Shown piece after piece: positions 15,405 to 22,933 of a stretch of 36,299 nucleotides of DNA. Position numbers and translations under genes: made by a program. The notes beneath the pieces were generated by a model. It was not told where the DNA came from. It did no database searches and saw only the letters and a program-made list of their open reading frames with translations. Source of the DNA: JAYEIA01 sp964472505 (GTDB lineage Bacteria > Bacteroidota > Bacteroidia > Bacteroidales > JAADGE01); NCBI GenBank assembly GCA_964472505.1, contig CAYYQW010000039.1:1-36299 (forward strand), given 5' to 3'. Position 1 is the stretch's first letter; each line of letters opens with the position of its first letter.

Positions 15405-16387
15405 AAGAAAACAACAATGCTCCGAGAGTAGTAATCATCGAAGATCATGACTTCGATAAGGAAGGATTACGCGGCACTGTAACTCACAATTTTGAAGTGA
15501 AGGCCGTTTTTGTGAACTCACAAGATTTTTTTGAAGCCTATAAAACCCTTGAACAACAAACCGAAATTGTTTTGGTTGATTATGAATTGCAAAAATCGGG
15601 CTCACTGCTCAACGGCGACCAAATTATTGCTCGCTTAGTACGCGAAAATTATCAGGCCAAATTTGCCGTTATCACCGGTGCGCTGGATGCCGTATCAGTT
15701 TTAAAATTGGCAAAAGCGGCCGGTGCATCAGGCTTTTCGCAAAAGGCCATGGGCATTGATCGCTACAAAAAATTCATCTATCAGATACATGAAAGCAACG
15801 ATTTTATTATTGAAGAAAAAACAAAGGACACACTTATAGACAAAATGCTCGTGATGCTTGAAGACAAGACAAAAGAGCATAACTACGATGTGGAACAAAA
15901 GCACATAAACATCATAAAACTGATAATGCAAGGAAAATCAAACGAAGGCATTATTCACAGCCTGCTGTTTGATGAATTTAATGATAAACTGCTGACGCAC
16001 CCTGATTTTGACCGCCGTTTCAATTTTACAAATTTCATAAAAGAAACTGAAAAGGAAATAAAAAGAGAAATCAAAGAAAACCCGAAGAATGCTCGCTTAA
16101 TAAAACTGGAAAAATTAAAAGCCGCTTTGGAAAAAACTCACGGAGAAAACATCTCAATACCCGAAAAGTTTCAAGAACTAAAAAACTGCCAATACAACAC
16201 CGTCAACAAAGAACTAAAAAAACACCTGCACTATTACGACAAACAAATTGAAAACCACCTGCACAACTACAAACTGAAAATAAAATCGGAACTCGACCTG
16301 CCCAACACCAAGCGCGACACCCTCATATACGGCATGATAGCCTACGGGCTGATTGGGCTTGAGGAATTGAAGGAGTTGATTGGATGA
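15401..16387 (+). CDS. Response regulator with an atypical (split LuxR-like) output domain
   Basis: 328 residues. The receiver domain (8-130) has acidic Glu14/Asp15, phospho-acceptor Asp60 in VLVDYEL, Thr92 in VITG and Lys115. After a linker, QKHINIIKLIMQGKSNEGIIHSLL (166-189) resembles the first two helices of a LuxR/NarL HTH (family pattern: ReiEvLkLiaqGkSNkeIA). About 75 charged, helical residues follow. Then NTVNKELKKHL (266-276) and LPNTKRDTLIYGMIAYGLI (300-318) resemble the recognition helix and last helix (family pattern: sTVkthl...lgv.nRtqAvlyAi..GLi). An HTH with a long insertion is my reading, not a known architecture. It pairs with the overlapping kinase gene. DNA targets are not known; the shared direct repeat is a candidate. 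Confidence 0.85.
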   Translation: MKENNNAPRVVIIEDHDFDKEGLRGTVTHNFEVKAVFVNSQDFFEAYKTLEQQTEIVLVDYELQKSGSLLNGDQIIARLVRENYQAKFAVITGALDAVSVLKLAKAAGASGFSQKAMGIDRYKKFIYQIHESNDFIIEEKTKDTLIDKMLVMLEDKTKEHNYDVEQKHINIIKLIMQGKSNEGIIHSLLFDEFNDKLLTHPDFDRRFNFTNFIKETEKEIKREIKENPKNARLIKLEKLKAALEKTHGENISIPEKFQELKNCQYNTVNKELKKHLHYYDKQIENHLHNYKLKIKSELDLPNTKRDTLIYGMIAYGLIGLEELKELIG

Positions 16388-16453
16388 TACGAATCCGGCG
16401 GATTTGCAAAAAAGTAAACAATAATAACAGATAACACACACAAACAGTTTTCC

Positions 16454-18247
16454 ATGAAAAATTCCACTATTTACATTCTCTTTATAGTATTATTAATTGC
16501 TTCATCTGCTTGTCAGAAAAATGATGGCAAGCAAAAAGAGATTGATGAAAAAATTCAAAAAGCCTTATTACGGGAATTATCGGCACCGGATGAAATGAGG
16601 ACACTTGCAGAGGAAATACAAAAAAAGTCTGATTCATTAAATTACACACAAGGCATTGCTTATGCCTATCTTCTGAAAGCCAAATATTTGAAACAACAGA
16701 AAAAAATAAACCAAGCCTTGGATACTCTTTTTATTGCTGAAAAAAAATTTCAAACAATAAACGACCGTCAAGGAGAGGCACTTGTGTTTAACGAAATTTT
16801 GATGAACATAAAATTTAACGAAAAAGACGAAAAAACTGACAAAATAAGGAAAGCCAAACTGCCCGACACATGCCGGCTAAACAAGCTGTTAAATTATTCC
16901 GTTGCCTTAAACTCTTATTTTATTGATAATATACGGGGAACCGATATAATACGAAAAAAAGATACAATACAGTACATAATAAAAGATTTAAGCAACAGCA
17001 ATCCGGGAAAAAATTCGTATGAAGAAATGCTGCAAAACCAACTGCTTGCTATGCTGTACTACACTCTATCGGCTAATTATTATGACAAATCAAACAGCAG
17101 CCCGGACTCTGCCATATTTTACTACAAAAAATCCGCAGAATACGATAAAATACTAAACAACAAACAGGCATGGAGTTTCTTTACCGTAGCCGACAAATAC
17201 CTTACCGAAAAATTTAAGCCGGAGAAAAAAGATTCGGCAATGCTCGACAGCGCCTTTGCTTACCTAAAAACAGCGGTTCGTATAATTTCCGATAAGGAGG
17301 ATGTAAACAAAGAAAATATTTCCGGAATACTTTTAGAATATCCTGAAAAAAATGAACTTTTCAAATTTCAAGCAGCCCACCTTCACAGGCTTCTTGCGAC
17401 ATACTTTTTATATACCGATGACAACGAAGGCGCCATCCTTCATTTTGAAAAATATCAGGACTTATTCCCCATAGACGAAACGCTGCCGCATCAATATTAC
17501 GAAATTCACCAAAAATACGAAAGACAAAAAACCAAAACACATCTTTTATACGCGTTGACAGGACTTGGCGGACTTGCATTTGTTTTATTGATAGTAAGCA
17601 TATTACACATAAGAACACTAAAAGAAAAAATATTACTGAACAAAAGTATCGCAAATCTGAAGTTGGAAAAAGAAGCAAAAAAACTGGAAATAAAAGCACT
17701 TGAGAAAAACAACGAATTACTCTTAAAAAACAATAAATTCTTAGGGAGAGAAAATCAAACACTCGCAAATGAGAAGAAAGATTTGGTTAGGGATATTGAG
17801 ATTTTGAATCAGAACAAATCCATGCAGGAAATTATTGATTCATTAAGGGGAATGGCTATGTCTCCCGGTAAAGACTCGAAAGAACTGTATGACAAGTTTT
17901 GTGAATATGAAAAACAATTAGACGAACTCCCCTTCTTTAAAAATATGAAATCGCAATTAAGCACGCCCCTATATCATATTGTGCACTATTTATGCATTTC
18001 ATCTAATTTTACCGCAGACGAAATAACAGCCCTGTCAAACCTGTTTAAGCGGTATTATTACCAATCACCTGAAAGTGTCAGAGTAAATATTTTCCGTTTG
18101 AAAAAGGCACTTCTCGATGAACCAATTTTAGACGAAAATGATAAGAAGGAGCTGCGAAAAAGCACGAAAGAAAAAAATGGTTTTCCTGTATTTTTGCAAG
18201 AAAAAATGAACAGGGCACTAAAAAATCCGGACAGCAAGCTGACATAA
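16454..18247 (+). CDS. TPR lipoprotein with transmembrane helix, coiled coil and HTH-like C-terminus
   Basis: 597 residues. A lipoprotein signal ends in LIASSAC with Cys20 as the probable lipidated residue. The region to about residue 360 is helical with TPR-like repeats (for example QGIAYAYLLKAKYLKQQKKI and a Tyr/Ala-rich segment near 196-225) and should be periplasmic. A transmembrane helix lies at about 362-386 (LLYALTGLGGLAFVLLIVSI). A long cytosolic coiled coil follows to about 470. The C-terminal 100 residues contain FTADEITALSNLF and SPESVRVNIFRLKKALL, which resemble the HTH of Bacteroidota TPR-TM-HTH regulators (pattern: ISpkSVrvaryRLkKkL). It begins 66 nt after the response regulator and may belong to the same unit. 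Target and signal unknown. Confidence 0.82.
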   Translation: MKNSTIYILFIVLLIASSACQKNDGKQKEIDEKIQKALLRELSAPDEMRTLAEEIQKKSDSLNYTQGIAYAYLLKAKYLKQQKKINQALDTLFIAEKKFQTINDRQGEALVFNEILMNIKFNEKDEKTDKIRKAKLPDTCRLNKLLNYSVALNSYFIDNIRGTDIIRKKDTIQYIIKDLSNSNPGKNSYEEMLQNQLLAMLYYTLSANYYDKSNSSPDSAIFYYKKSAEYDKILNNKQAWSFFTVADKYLTEKFKPEKKDSAMLDSAFAYLKTAVRIISDKEDVNKENISGILLEYPEKNELFKFQAAHLHRLLATYFLYTDDNEGAILHFEKYQDLFPIDETLPHQYYEIHQKYERQKTKTHLLYALTGLGGLAFVLLIVSILHIRTLKEKILLNKSIANLKLEKEAKKLEIKALEKNNELLLKNNKFLGRENQTLANEKKDLVRDIEILNQNKSMQEIIDSLRGMAMSPGKDSKELYDKFCEYEKQLDELPFFKNMKSQLSTPLYHIVHYLCISSNFTADEITALSNLFKRYYYQSPESVRVNIFRLKKALLDEPILDENDKKELRKSTKEKNGFPVFLQEKMNRALKNPDSKLT

Positions 18248-18688
18248 AATTTTGAAGGCTATATTTGCCCCGACCTACAATAATCGACATAATATTGCCT
18301 TATTTACCTATTTGTCAGGCCATTGAACACACTCAACAAACCTTTAAACATGCCGATCATATCCTACACATAAACACATCATTACCAATAAATTAGGCTA
18401 TTCAAAAAGAAAAACAATAAACTTACCGTTTACGAGCAATTCTGATAAAAAACAAACAGGTAACATATTGTAACATAAATGTCGGTTTTACACAAAGACT
18501 GTGTAAAATATTGTTCCGAAGTTTTAAAATATAACACTACTTCGATGTATTATATTGAAACATGATATTATCTTGTAACATTATGTAATGAGAAAGAGGC
18601 TGCGGCAACAATTTTTTTTTGTTTATTGTAAGCACAAACGAATTGCGATTGTAAACAATTCAATTTTTTAACCCAAAAAGAAAACACC
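18248..18688. other. Long gene-free regulatory spacer
   Basis: 441 nt without a gene. It holds three copies of GTAACAT (18460-18466, 18470-18476, 18575-18581; the first two are 10 bp apart) and a perfect 9-bp inverted repeat, TTTTACACA/TGTGTAAAA (18486-18494 and 18500-18508), that has no T-run and so looks like an operator rather than a terminator. The likely target is the gene at 18689. No terminator for the TPR gene is evident. Confidence 0.5.
18486..18508. promoter_or_regulatory. Operator-like inverted repeat TTTTACACA-N5-TGTGTAAAA
   Basis: Perfect 9-bp arms with a 5-nt centre, about 180 nt before the gene at 18689 and close to three GTAACAT words. Symmetry and spacing suit a dimeric DNA-binding protein. 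Confidence 0.5.
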
Positions 18689-19060
18689 ATGGAAAAATCA
18701 CAAAGTACTTACGACAGCTTTATGGAGGCATACTATATTTGCCTTAAAGAAAACTACGACCCGAACAATAAAGACGCTTGCCTTGAAATGGCAGATACTT
18801 TTATCTCTATGGCCGGTGGCTTTTATGATGCCTTAAAAAACCAATATCAAGAAGAAGCCAAGAGCTTAGAGAACGACGAACGTGAAAAATTATTGCGCCG
18901 AATAAATGATTTAAAACGCCTCAAAAAAGAGTTCAAACGCATCAAAGCCACCATAGAGGCCGACGGATTTCCACCGGGAACAAAACAAGCCGATGAAGCG
19001 GAAATCAGGAAACATGCCGAAAAACTCGCTTGCAGATTCAAAATGGAATTTGCCGCCTAA
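18689..19060 (+). CDS. Orphan helical protein of 123 residues
   Basis: I do not recognise this protein. It is predicted to be helical and charged: an N-terminal acidic part with aromatic residues (YDSFMEAYYICLKENYDP), a segment EMADTFISMAGGFYDALKNQYQ, then a Lys/Arg/Glu-rich probable coiled coil (KLLRRINDLKRLKKEFKRIKA) and a C-terminal helix. No signal peptide or membrane helix. It is a stand-alone gene between a long spacer with operator-like repeats and a strong terminator, which supports it being real and regulated. Confidence 0.75.
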   Translation: MEKSQSTYDSFMEAYYICLKENYDPNNKDACLEMADTFISMAGGFYDALKNQYQEEAKSLENDEREKLLRRINDLKRLKKEFKRIKATIEADGFPPGTKQADEAEIRKHAEKLACRFKMEFAA

Positions 19061-19068
19061 TCCTGCTC

Positions 19069-19101
19069 GGGGCTGTCTGATACGGGCAGCCCCCCCCTTT
19101 T
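19069..19101 (+). terminator. Terminator of the 123-residue protein gene
   Basis: GGGGCTG (19069-19075) pairs with CAGCCCC (19087-19093), and the run CCCCTTTT ends at 19101. It lies 9 nt after the stop codon. Confidence 0.8.
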
Positions 19102-19285
19102 ATGGAAGCAAAGGTACGGCATTTTATGCAAAACAATGAAAAATACATCAGGCAATTTTTTTAAAAAATATTAATTACACGAAATGATATTAATAATCAG
19201 GCATGAATTACGCCCCGGCAATCATTATCTGCCAATTTAAATTAACGGTACTGCCGGCAAGGGCTTATCCGTATTTCGGGAAAAA

Positions 19286-19343
19286 TTAGGAAATTCTTAG
19301 GTGAGCAAAATCTTGACATATCCGAAATAGGGAAGTAACTTTA
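19286..19343 (+). promoter_or_regulatory. Promoter with 11-bp direct repeat, before the T9SS cargo gene
   Basis: TTAGGAAATTCTTAGG (19286-19301) has two TTAGG words 11 bp apart. TTGACAT follows at 19313-19319, and the -7-like box TAACTTTA (19336-19343) begins 34 nt after the second word. The arrangement is copied almost exactly at 21042. Confidence 0.65.
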
Positions 19344-19369
19344 TATGAATATTTTAAATTACAAGATTA

Positions 19370-19424
19370 ACGAGTTTGCCGAAAAGCGATAGTGAGTAGG
19401 TATAATTTTAAAAATTTATATGTT
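19370..19424 (+). promoter_or_regulatory. Conserved 5' leader, copy 1
   Basis: The core GAAAAGCGATAGTGAGTA (19381-19398) ends 26 nt before the start codon. A 33-nt block (19376-19408) is identical to the leader at 21122-21154. Related cores precede the genes at 22103 and 24154. Confidence 0.65.
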
Positions 19425-20966
19425 ATGAAAAGCTTTTTTACTCTATTTATTACAATGCTTATAGCCACTACCTTAAGTGCACAAGTGACCGTAACATTTA
19501 ACATTGATTTGAACGGAGTATCCGGATTTGATGCCGAAATACACGAGGTTTATTTTTCCGGTGAGCCTATAGGAACACTCACAGCCTTCTGGCCTACACC
19601 CGGTTCGGAGGCTTCGTATCAGATGTTTGATAATAATGCGGATGGTATTTATACCATTGAGGCTTCAAATGTTGAAGACGGAACGTACGAGTTCAAATAT
19701 GTTTTCTTGGAAAGCGGAACAACCGGCTGGACCAATGAAAGCATCGGCTATCCCTATAATCACAGTGTAACTGTAAGCAGCTCTAATTTAGTTGTTTACA
19801 ACCAATGGGGGACTTTGGAAAATATTCCGACACAACAGTTAGATACTGAATATTATGAAGATTGGTCAGATTACACCAGCCAATGGGTTACCGCCGGAAA
19901 AGTTGAACATACATACAATACAAGCGGCTACCACACACAAGAAATATTTTATGAATATTATGATAACCAATGGGAGTTATATGAAAAAACAGAATACGAA
20001 TATAATAATGAAGGAAACCCGGTATTAATGACATCCTACTGGTGGAGCGATAATAATAACCAGTGGGCAGAATCAGGCAAAATTGAATTCTCTTATGATT
20101 ACAATGGGCATCTTATACAAAAAATACATTATCAAAGGTCTAATGATCAATGGCATAATTCCAAAAAATATGAATACATCAACGATAGTAATGGCAATAC
20201 AACACAAGAAACTTATTATAGTTGGAACGGTAATGTATGGGAATCTTCATGGAAATCAACATACGAATATAATACATCTGGTTATCTTATACAAGAATTA
20301 TGGGGATGGTACGACAATACATGGGAACCTTCTTGGATGGCAGAATATCACTATTCCGGAAGTTACCGTACACATTTAATAGTTTACGACGGAAGTCCGG
20401 GCCAATGGAATATTGGCTACAAATACGAATATACCAGAGATGCCTATAGCAATATTACACAAGAAACCGGATATTACTATGATGATGGCCAATGGAGTTA
20501 TGATGAAAAACAAGAATATACTTATGATAATTCCTACTCATTTAGTGATTTAATTTTACCTAATTTTACAGATGACGGAATATTCGAGGACGAAACAGAT
20601 ATTACGATCTTCTTTAACCACATGTTACTTAGTGCATCTTACGCTGATTATTATAGCAACAATTGGGAAAATGAATATAGAGTGCTGTACGAATACTCCG
20701 AAATAAATGTTTCTGATATAAACGAAGTAGAAACAGAAAAAATCAATTTATATCCGAATCCTGTATCCGAACAACTTAATATTGTTTTATCCGACAATAA
20801 TAATTCGGCTGTTTTTGAACTTTTTGACACACAAGGCCGCAATGTTATTTCAAAAAAAATAAGCAACAATGAACAGATAAACCTTAATTTTTTGAATACG
20901 GGCCTTTATTTTTATAAGCTATACATTAAAGATGAAGTTCAAACCGGAAAACTAATGAAAGAATAG
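19425..20966 (+). CDS. Secreted T9SS cargo protein with eight Trp/Tyr-rich repeats
   Basis: 513 residues from the ATG at 19425; the longer frame starts with GTG inside the conserved leader. A signal peptide ends near ATTLSA-Q20. Residues about 21-135 look like a beta-sandwich carbohydrate-binding or glycogen-binding-like module (VTVTFNIDLNG; DGIYTIEASNVEDGTYEFKY). From about 145 to 390 there are eight repeats of about 28-31 residues with the pattern W....KxEYxYxxxGxxxxExxYxxxxxQ, rich in Trp, Tyr and Asn. The last 70 residues form a type A T9SS sorting domain (INLYPNPVSEQLNI; VFELFDTQGR; LNTGLYFYKLYI; GKLMKE). It should be exported through the type IX system to the surface; ligand unknown. 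Confidence 0.88.
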   Translation: MKSFFTLFITMLIATTLSAQVTVTFNIDLNGVSGFDAEIHEVYFSGEPIGTLTAFWPTPGSEASYQMFDNNADGIYTIEASNVEDGTYEFKYVFLESGTTGWTNESIGYPYNHSVTVSSSNLVVYNQWGTLENIPTQQLDTEYYEDWSDYTSQWVTAGKVEHTYNTSGYHTQEIFYEYYDNQWELYEKTEYEYNNEGNPVLMTSYWWSDNNNQWAESGKIEFSYDYNGHLIQKIHYQRSNDQWHNSKKYEYINDSNGNTTQETYYSWNGNVWESSWKSTYEYNTSGYLIQELWGWYDNTWEPSWMAEYHYSGSYRTHLIVYDGSPGQWNIGYKYEYTRDAYSNITQETGYYYDDGQWSYDEKQEYTYDNSYSFSDLILPNFTDDGIFEDETDITIFFNHMLLSASYADYYSNNWENEYRVLYEYSEINVSDINEVETEKINLYPNPVSEQLNIVLSDNNNSAVFELFDTQGRNVISKKISNNEQINLNFLNTGLYFYKLYIKDEVQTGKLMKE

Positions 20967-21041
20967 AATAAAGCAATTATATTATTTGCTGATTCCGATT
21001 ACAGTATGTCTGATATCAACAAGCCGGGGTTTCGCAAAAAA

Positions 21042-21098
21042 TAAGGAAAATTTTAAGTGGCTAAAAAATTGACATTGCTAAATGGAGCTGTATTTATA
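21042..21098 (+). promoter_or_regulatory. Promoter with 11-bp direct repeat, before the PKD lipoprotein gene
   Basis: TAAGGAAAATTTTAAG (21042-21057) is a variant of TTAGG-N6-TTAGG with the same 11-bp step. TTGACAT is at 21069-21075, again 11 nt after the second word, and the -7-like TATTTATA begins at 21091, 33 nt after it. Sequence similarity to the 19286 promoter extends beyond the words, so one is probably a duplicate of the other. Confidence 0.55.
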
Positions 21099-21116
21099 GT
21101 TACATTATGTTAAAAA

Positions 21117-21168
21117 CGAGCTTGCCGAAAAGCGATAGTGAGTAGGTATAATTTCAAAAATTTATAGT
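21117..21168 (+). promoter_or_regulatory. Conserved 5' leader, copy 2
   Basis: Core GAAAAGCGATAGTGAGTA at 21127-21144, 24 nt before the ATG. It is identical to copy 1 over 33 nt. Confidence 0.65.
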
Positions 21169-21930
21169 ATGAAAAATAAGTTAATAGTTATTGTAATGGT
21201 TATAGTTACCATGACCTTCTTAGGATGTGAAAAACTTTCTAATGTTTAAGCAGATTTTAAAGTAACAGCTAAAGAATGGATTATGACTGAAATAGGATTT
21301 ACCAATGAATCTACCGGTGCTTTGAGTTATTTTTGGGAATTTGGAGACGGAAATACTTCAACCGAAGAAAACCCGACTCATGTTTACGAAGAACCCGGTA
21401 TTTACACACCCACCTTAACCGCTTATTCAGAAAACGGGAAAAAAGAAAGCGTTGCATCGCACGATATCACAATTGAAGCACCCACTATTGATGTCAATTT
21501 TAGAGGCCAAAACTATAATATTGAACACGGTTGTTATTATTATGAACCCGATGTTCCCGGTATTTCAATTTCTACCAAAGAAGACATATTCCCCAGAGTA
21601 TTGTTCTATATTAGAAATTTTTCAGGAACAGGGAGTTATGATCTTACCGATTCGGGGGAAACTTTCTATCTTGGCTTTATGGCTTTTTTGGAAAATTCTC
21701 AAACAGATTACATTTACCTCAATCATTATTATAATAACAATCAAAGTGAACAGATATTTAACGGAACAATTAATATTACTTACGATTCAGGCGACAGAAT
21801 TAAAGGAACTGCAAATGCAAATATGTATGGTAGGGCAGGGTCGGGTCCGTATCAGTTTTCTGTAACTTTTGATGTTCCCTTGTTGTCGGAAAAACCTGAT
21901 TGGCATTCCGGAAAAAACATAATATTCTGA
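21169..21930 (+). pseudogene. PKD-domain lipoprotein gene with one in-frame stop codon
   Basis: From the ATG at 21169 the frame encodes a lipoprotein signal ending in MTFLGC (Cys20), then EKLSNV, and then a TAA at 21247-21249 (codon 27). The same frame continues intact for 227 more codons to the TGA at 21928: a PKD domain (ADFKV; GFTNESTGALSYFWEFGDG; ENPTHVYEEPGIYTPTLTA) followed by about 140 residues of beta-rich sequence I do not recognise. The upstream leader and promoter are well conserved. Without the stop it would be an intact PKD lipoprotein of 253 residues. It may be a very recent pseudogene, a sequencing error, or a stop that is read through; re-initiation at 21283 would give a protein without a signal. 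Confidence 0.8.
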
Positions 21931-22039
21931 ATTAGAACATGATAATATTATAAAAGCCAATTTAATTATGATAAGAATTAGAGACCCATGAATACAAATT
22001 TTTTAAAAGACAGCAGGAGTTTCTGAAAACCTGTAACAG

Positions 22040-22102
22040 AGTAAGAGGCGGAAGCTGAAAAGCCTTACGAGTAAGCAAAATTTTTAAATTAATATATTTA
22101 TT
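22040..22102 (+). promoter_or_regulatory. Conserved 5' leader, copy 3
   Basis: Core GAAAAGCCTTACGAGTA at 22057-22073, 29 nt before the ATG. Here the flanks can form two small hairpins, GCTgaaaAGC and CTTAcgagTAAG. No direct-repeat promoter of the TTAGG type is seen upstream. Confidence 0.55.
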
Positions 22103-22819
22103 ATGAGACATTTAATTAGTGGATTTGTAACGTTAGTGTTTGTAGCTTTCGCATTCCAAACACAAGCACAAATGAAATTTGGTCTAAAAGCGGGCATAAA
22201 TGCCGCCGGCATTAAACAAAATTTCAATAGTAGTCAAGATGAGTATGATACCAACATGCGGCTTGGATTTCATATCGGAGCTACGGTTGATTATGGGGTA
22301 AGCGATGTTTTGAGTGTACAACCCGGATTACTATTGTCAAGCAAAGGCTATAGTAGTGACCTTAAAGATGGCTTGGATGATGATGAAACTATAAAGGGAT
22401 ACGACAGGCATAGTTTTAATTATCTTGAAATACCAATCAACTTTGCTTACAAAATGAATGATTTACAGTTCTATGCCGGTCCTTATCTGGCTTTTGGTAT
22501 AGGCGGAAAAAACAAGTGGGATTATACATACGAGTGGGACGGTGATTCAGAAAATTATTCTGATGAATACGCATACAAAGCCATACTTGGAGACGTTGGA
22601 GAAGGTGATTTAGGAGACGATGAAGAGGCATACAGCGCATTAGATTTTGGATTGAATTTAGGCGTTGGTTATGAAACCGGACCCATTCTGCTCAATTTAG
22701 GCTACTCGCTGGGTCTTGGAAATTTAACCCCCGGATATGAAGATTATGATGACTATGACCCCAATGATTATAAAATATCGAACAGGGTAATTACTATATC
22801 TGCAAGTTATTTCTTTTAA
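22103..22819 (+). CDS. Outer-membrane beta-barrel protein
   Basis: 238 residues. A signal peptide ends near FQTQAQ. The mature protein fits the OMP_b-brl_2/PorT-like eight-strand barrel family: MKFGLKAGINAAGI as first strand, RLGFHIGATVDYGVSDVLSVQPGLLLSSKGY, FNYLEIPINFAYKM, LQFYAGPYLAFGIGGK, LDFGLNLGVGYETGPILLNLGYSLGLGNL, and a final strand ISNRVITISASYFF ending in Phe, as expected for BAM-dependent insertion. Long acidic loops (Asp/Glu/Tyr-rich, residues about 150-195 and 212-222) should face outside. It follows the interrupted PKD gene and is closed by its own terminator. Role unknown. Confidence 0.9.
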   Translation: MRHLISGFVTLVFVAFAFQTQAQMKFGLKAGINAAGIKQNFNSSQDEYDTNMRLGFHIGATVDYGVSDVLSVQPGLLLSSKGYSSDLKDGLDDDETIKGYDRHSFNYLEIPINFAYKMNDLQFYAGPYLAFGIGGKNKWDYTYEWDGDSENYSDEYAYKAILGDVGEGDLGDDEEAYSALDFGLNLGVGYETGPILLNLGYSLGLGNLTPGYEDYDDYDPNDYKISNRVITISASYFF

Positions 22820-22835
22820 AAAGTAAACTCACTAC

Positions 22836-22910
22836 AATACCGGTAATTTGGCATTTTTACCTGAACTGTTAAGGTTTAAAACCAAATTATCGGTATTAAA
22901 TTTTTATTTT
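22836..22910 (+). terminator. Terminator of the beta-barrel gene
   Basis: AATACCGGTAATTTGG (22836-22851) pairs with CCAAATTATCGGTATT (22882-22897) with one mismatch, around an inner ACCT/AGGT pair, and the T-rich run AATTTTTATTTTT follows. Confidence 0.75.
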
Positions 22911-22933
22911 TCCTAACAATTAAATCAAATAAT

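Noticed and set aside
19392..19424. GTG start for the T9SS cargo protein
   Set aside because: It lies within the leader core shared by four genes, and the signal peptide begins properly at the ATG at 19425.
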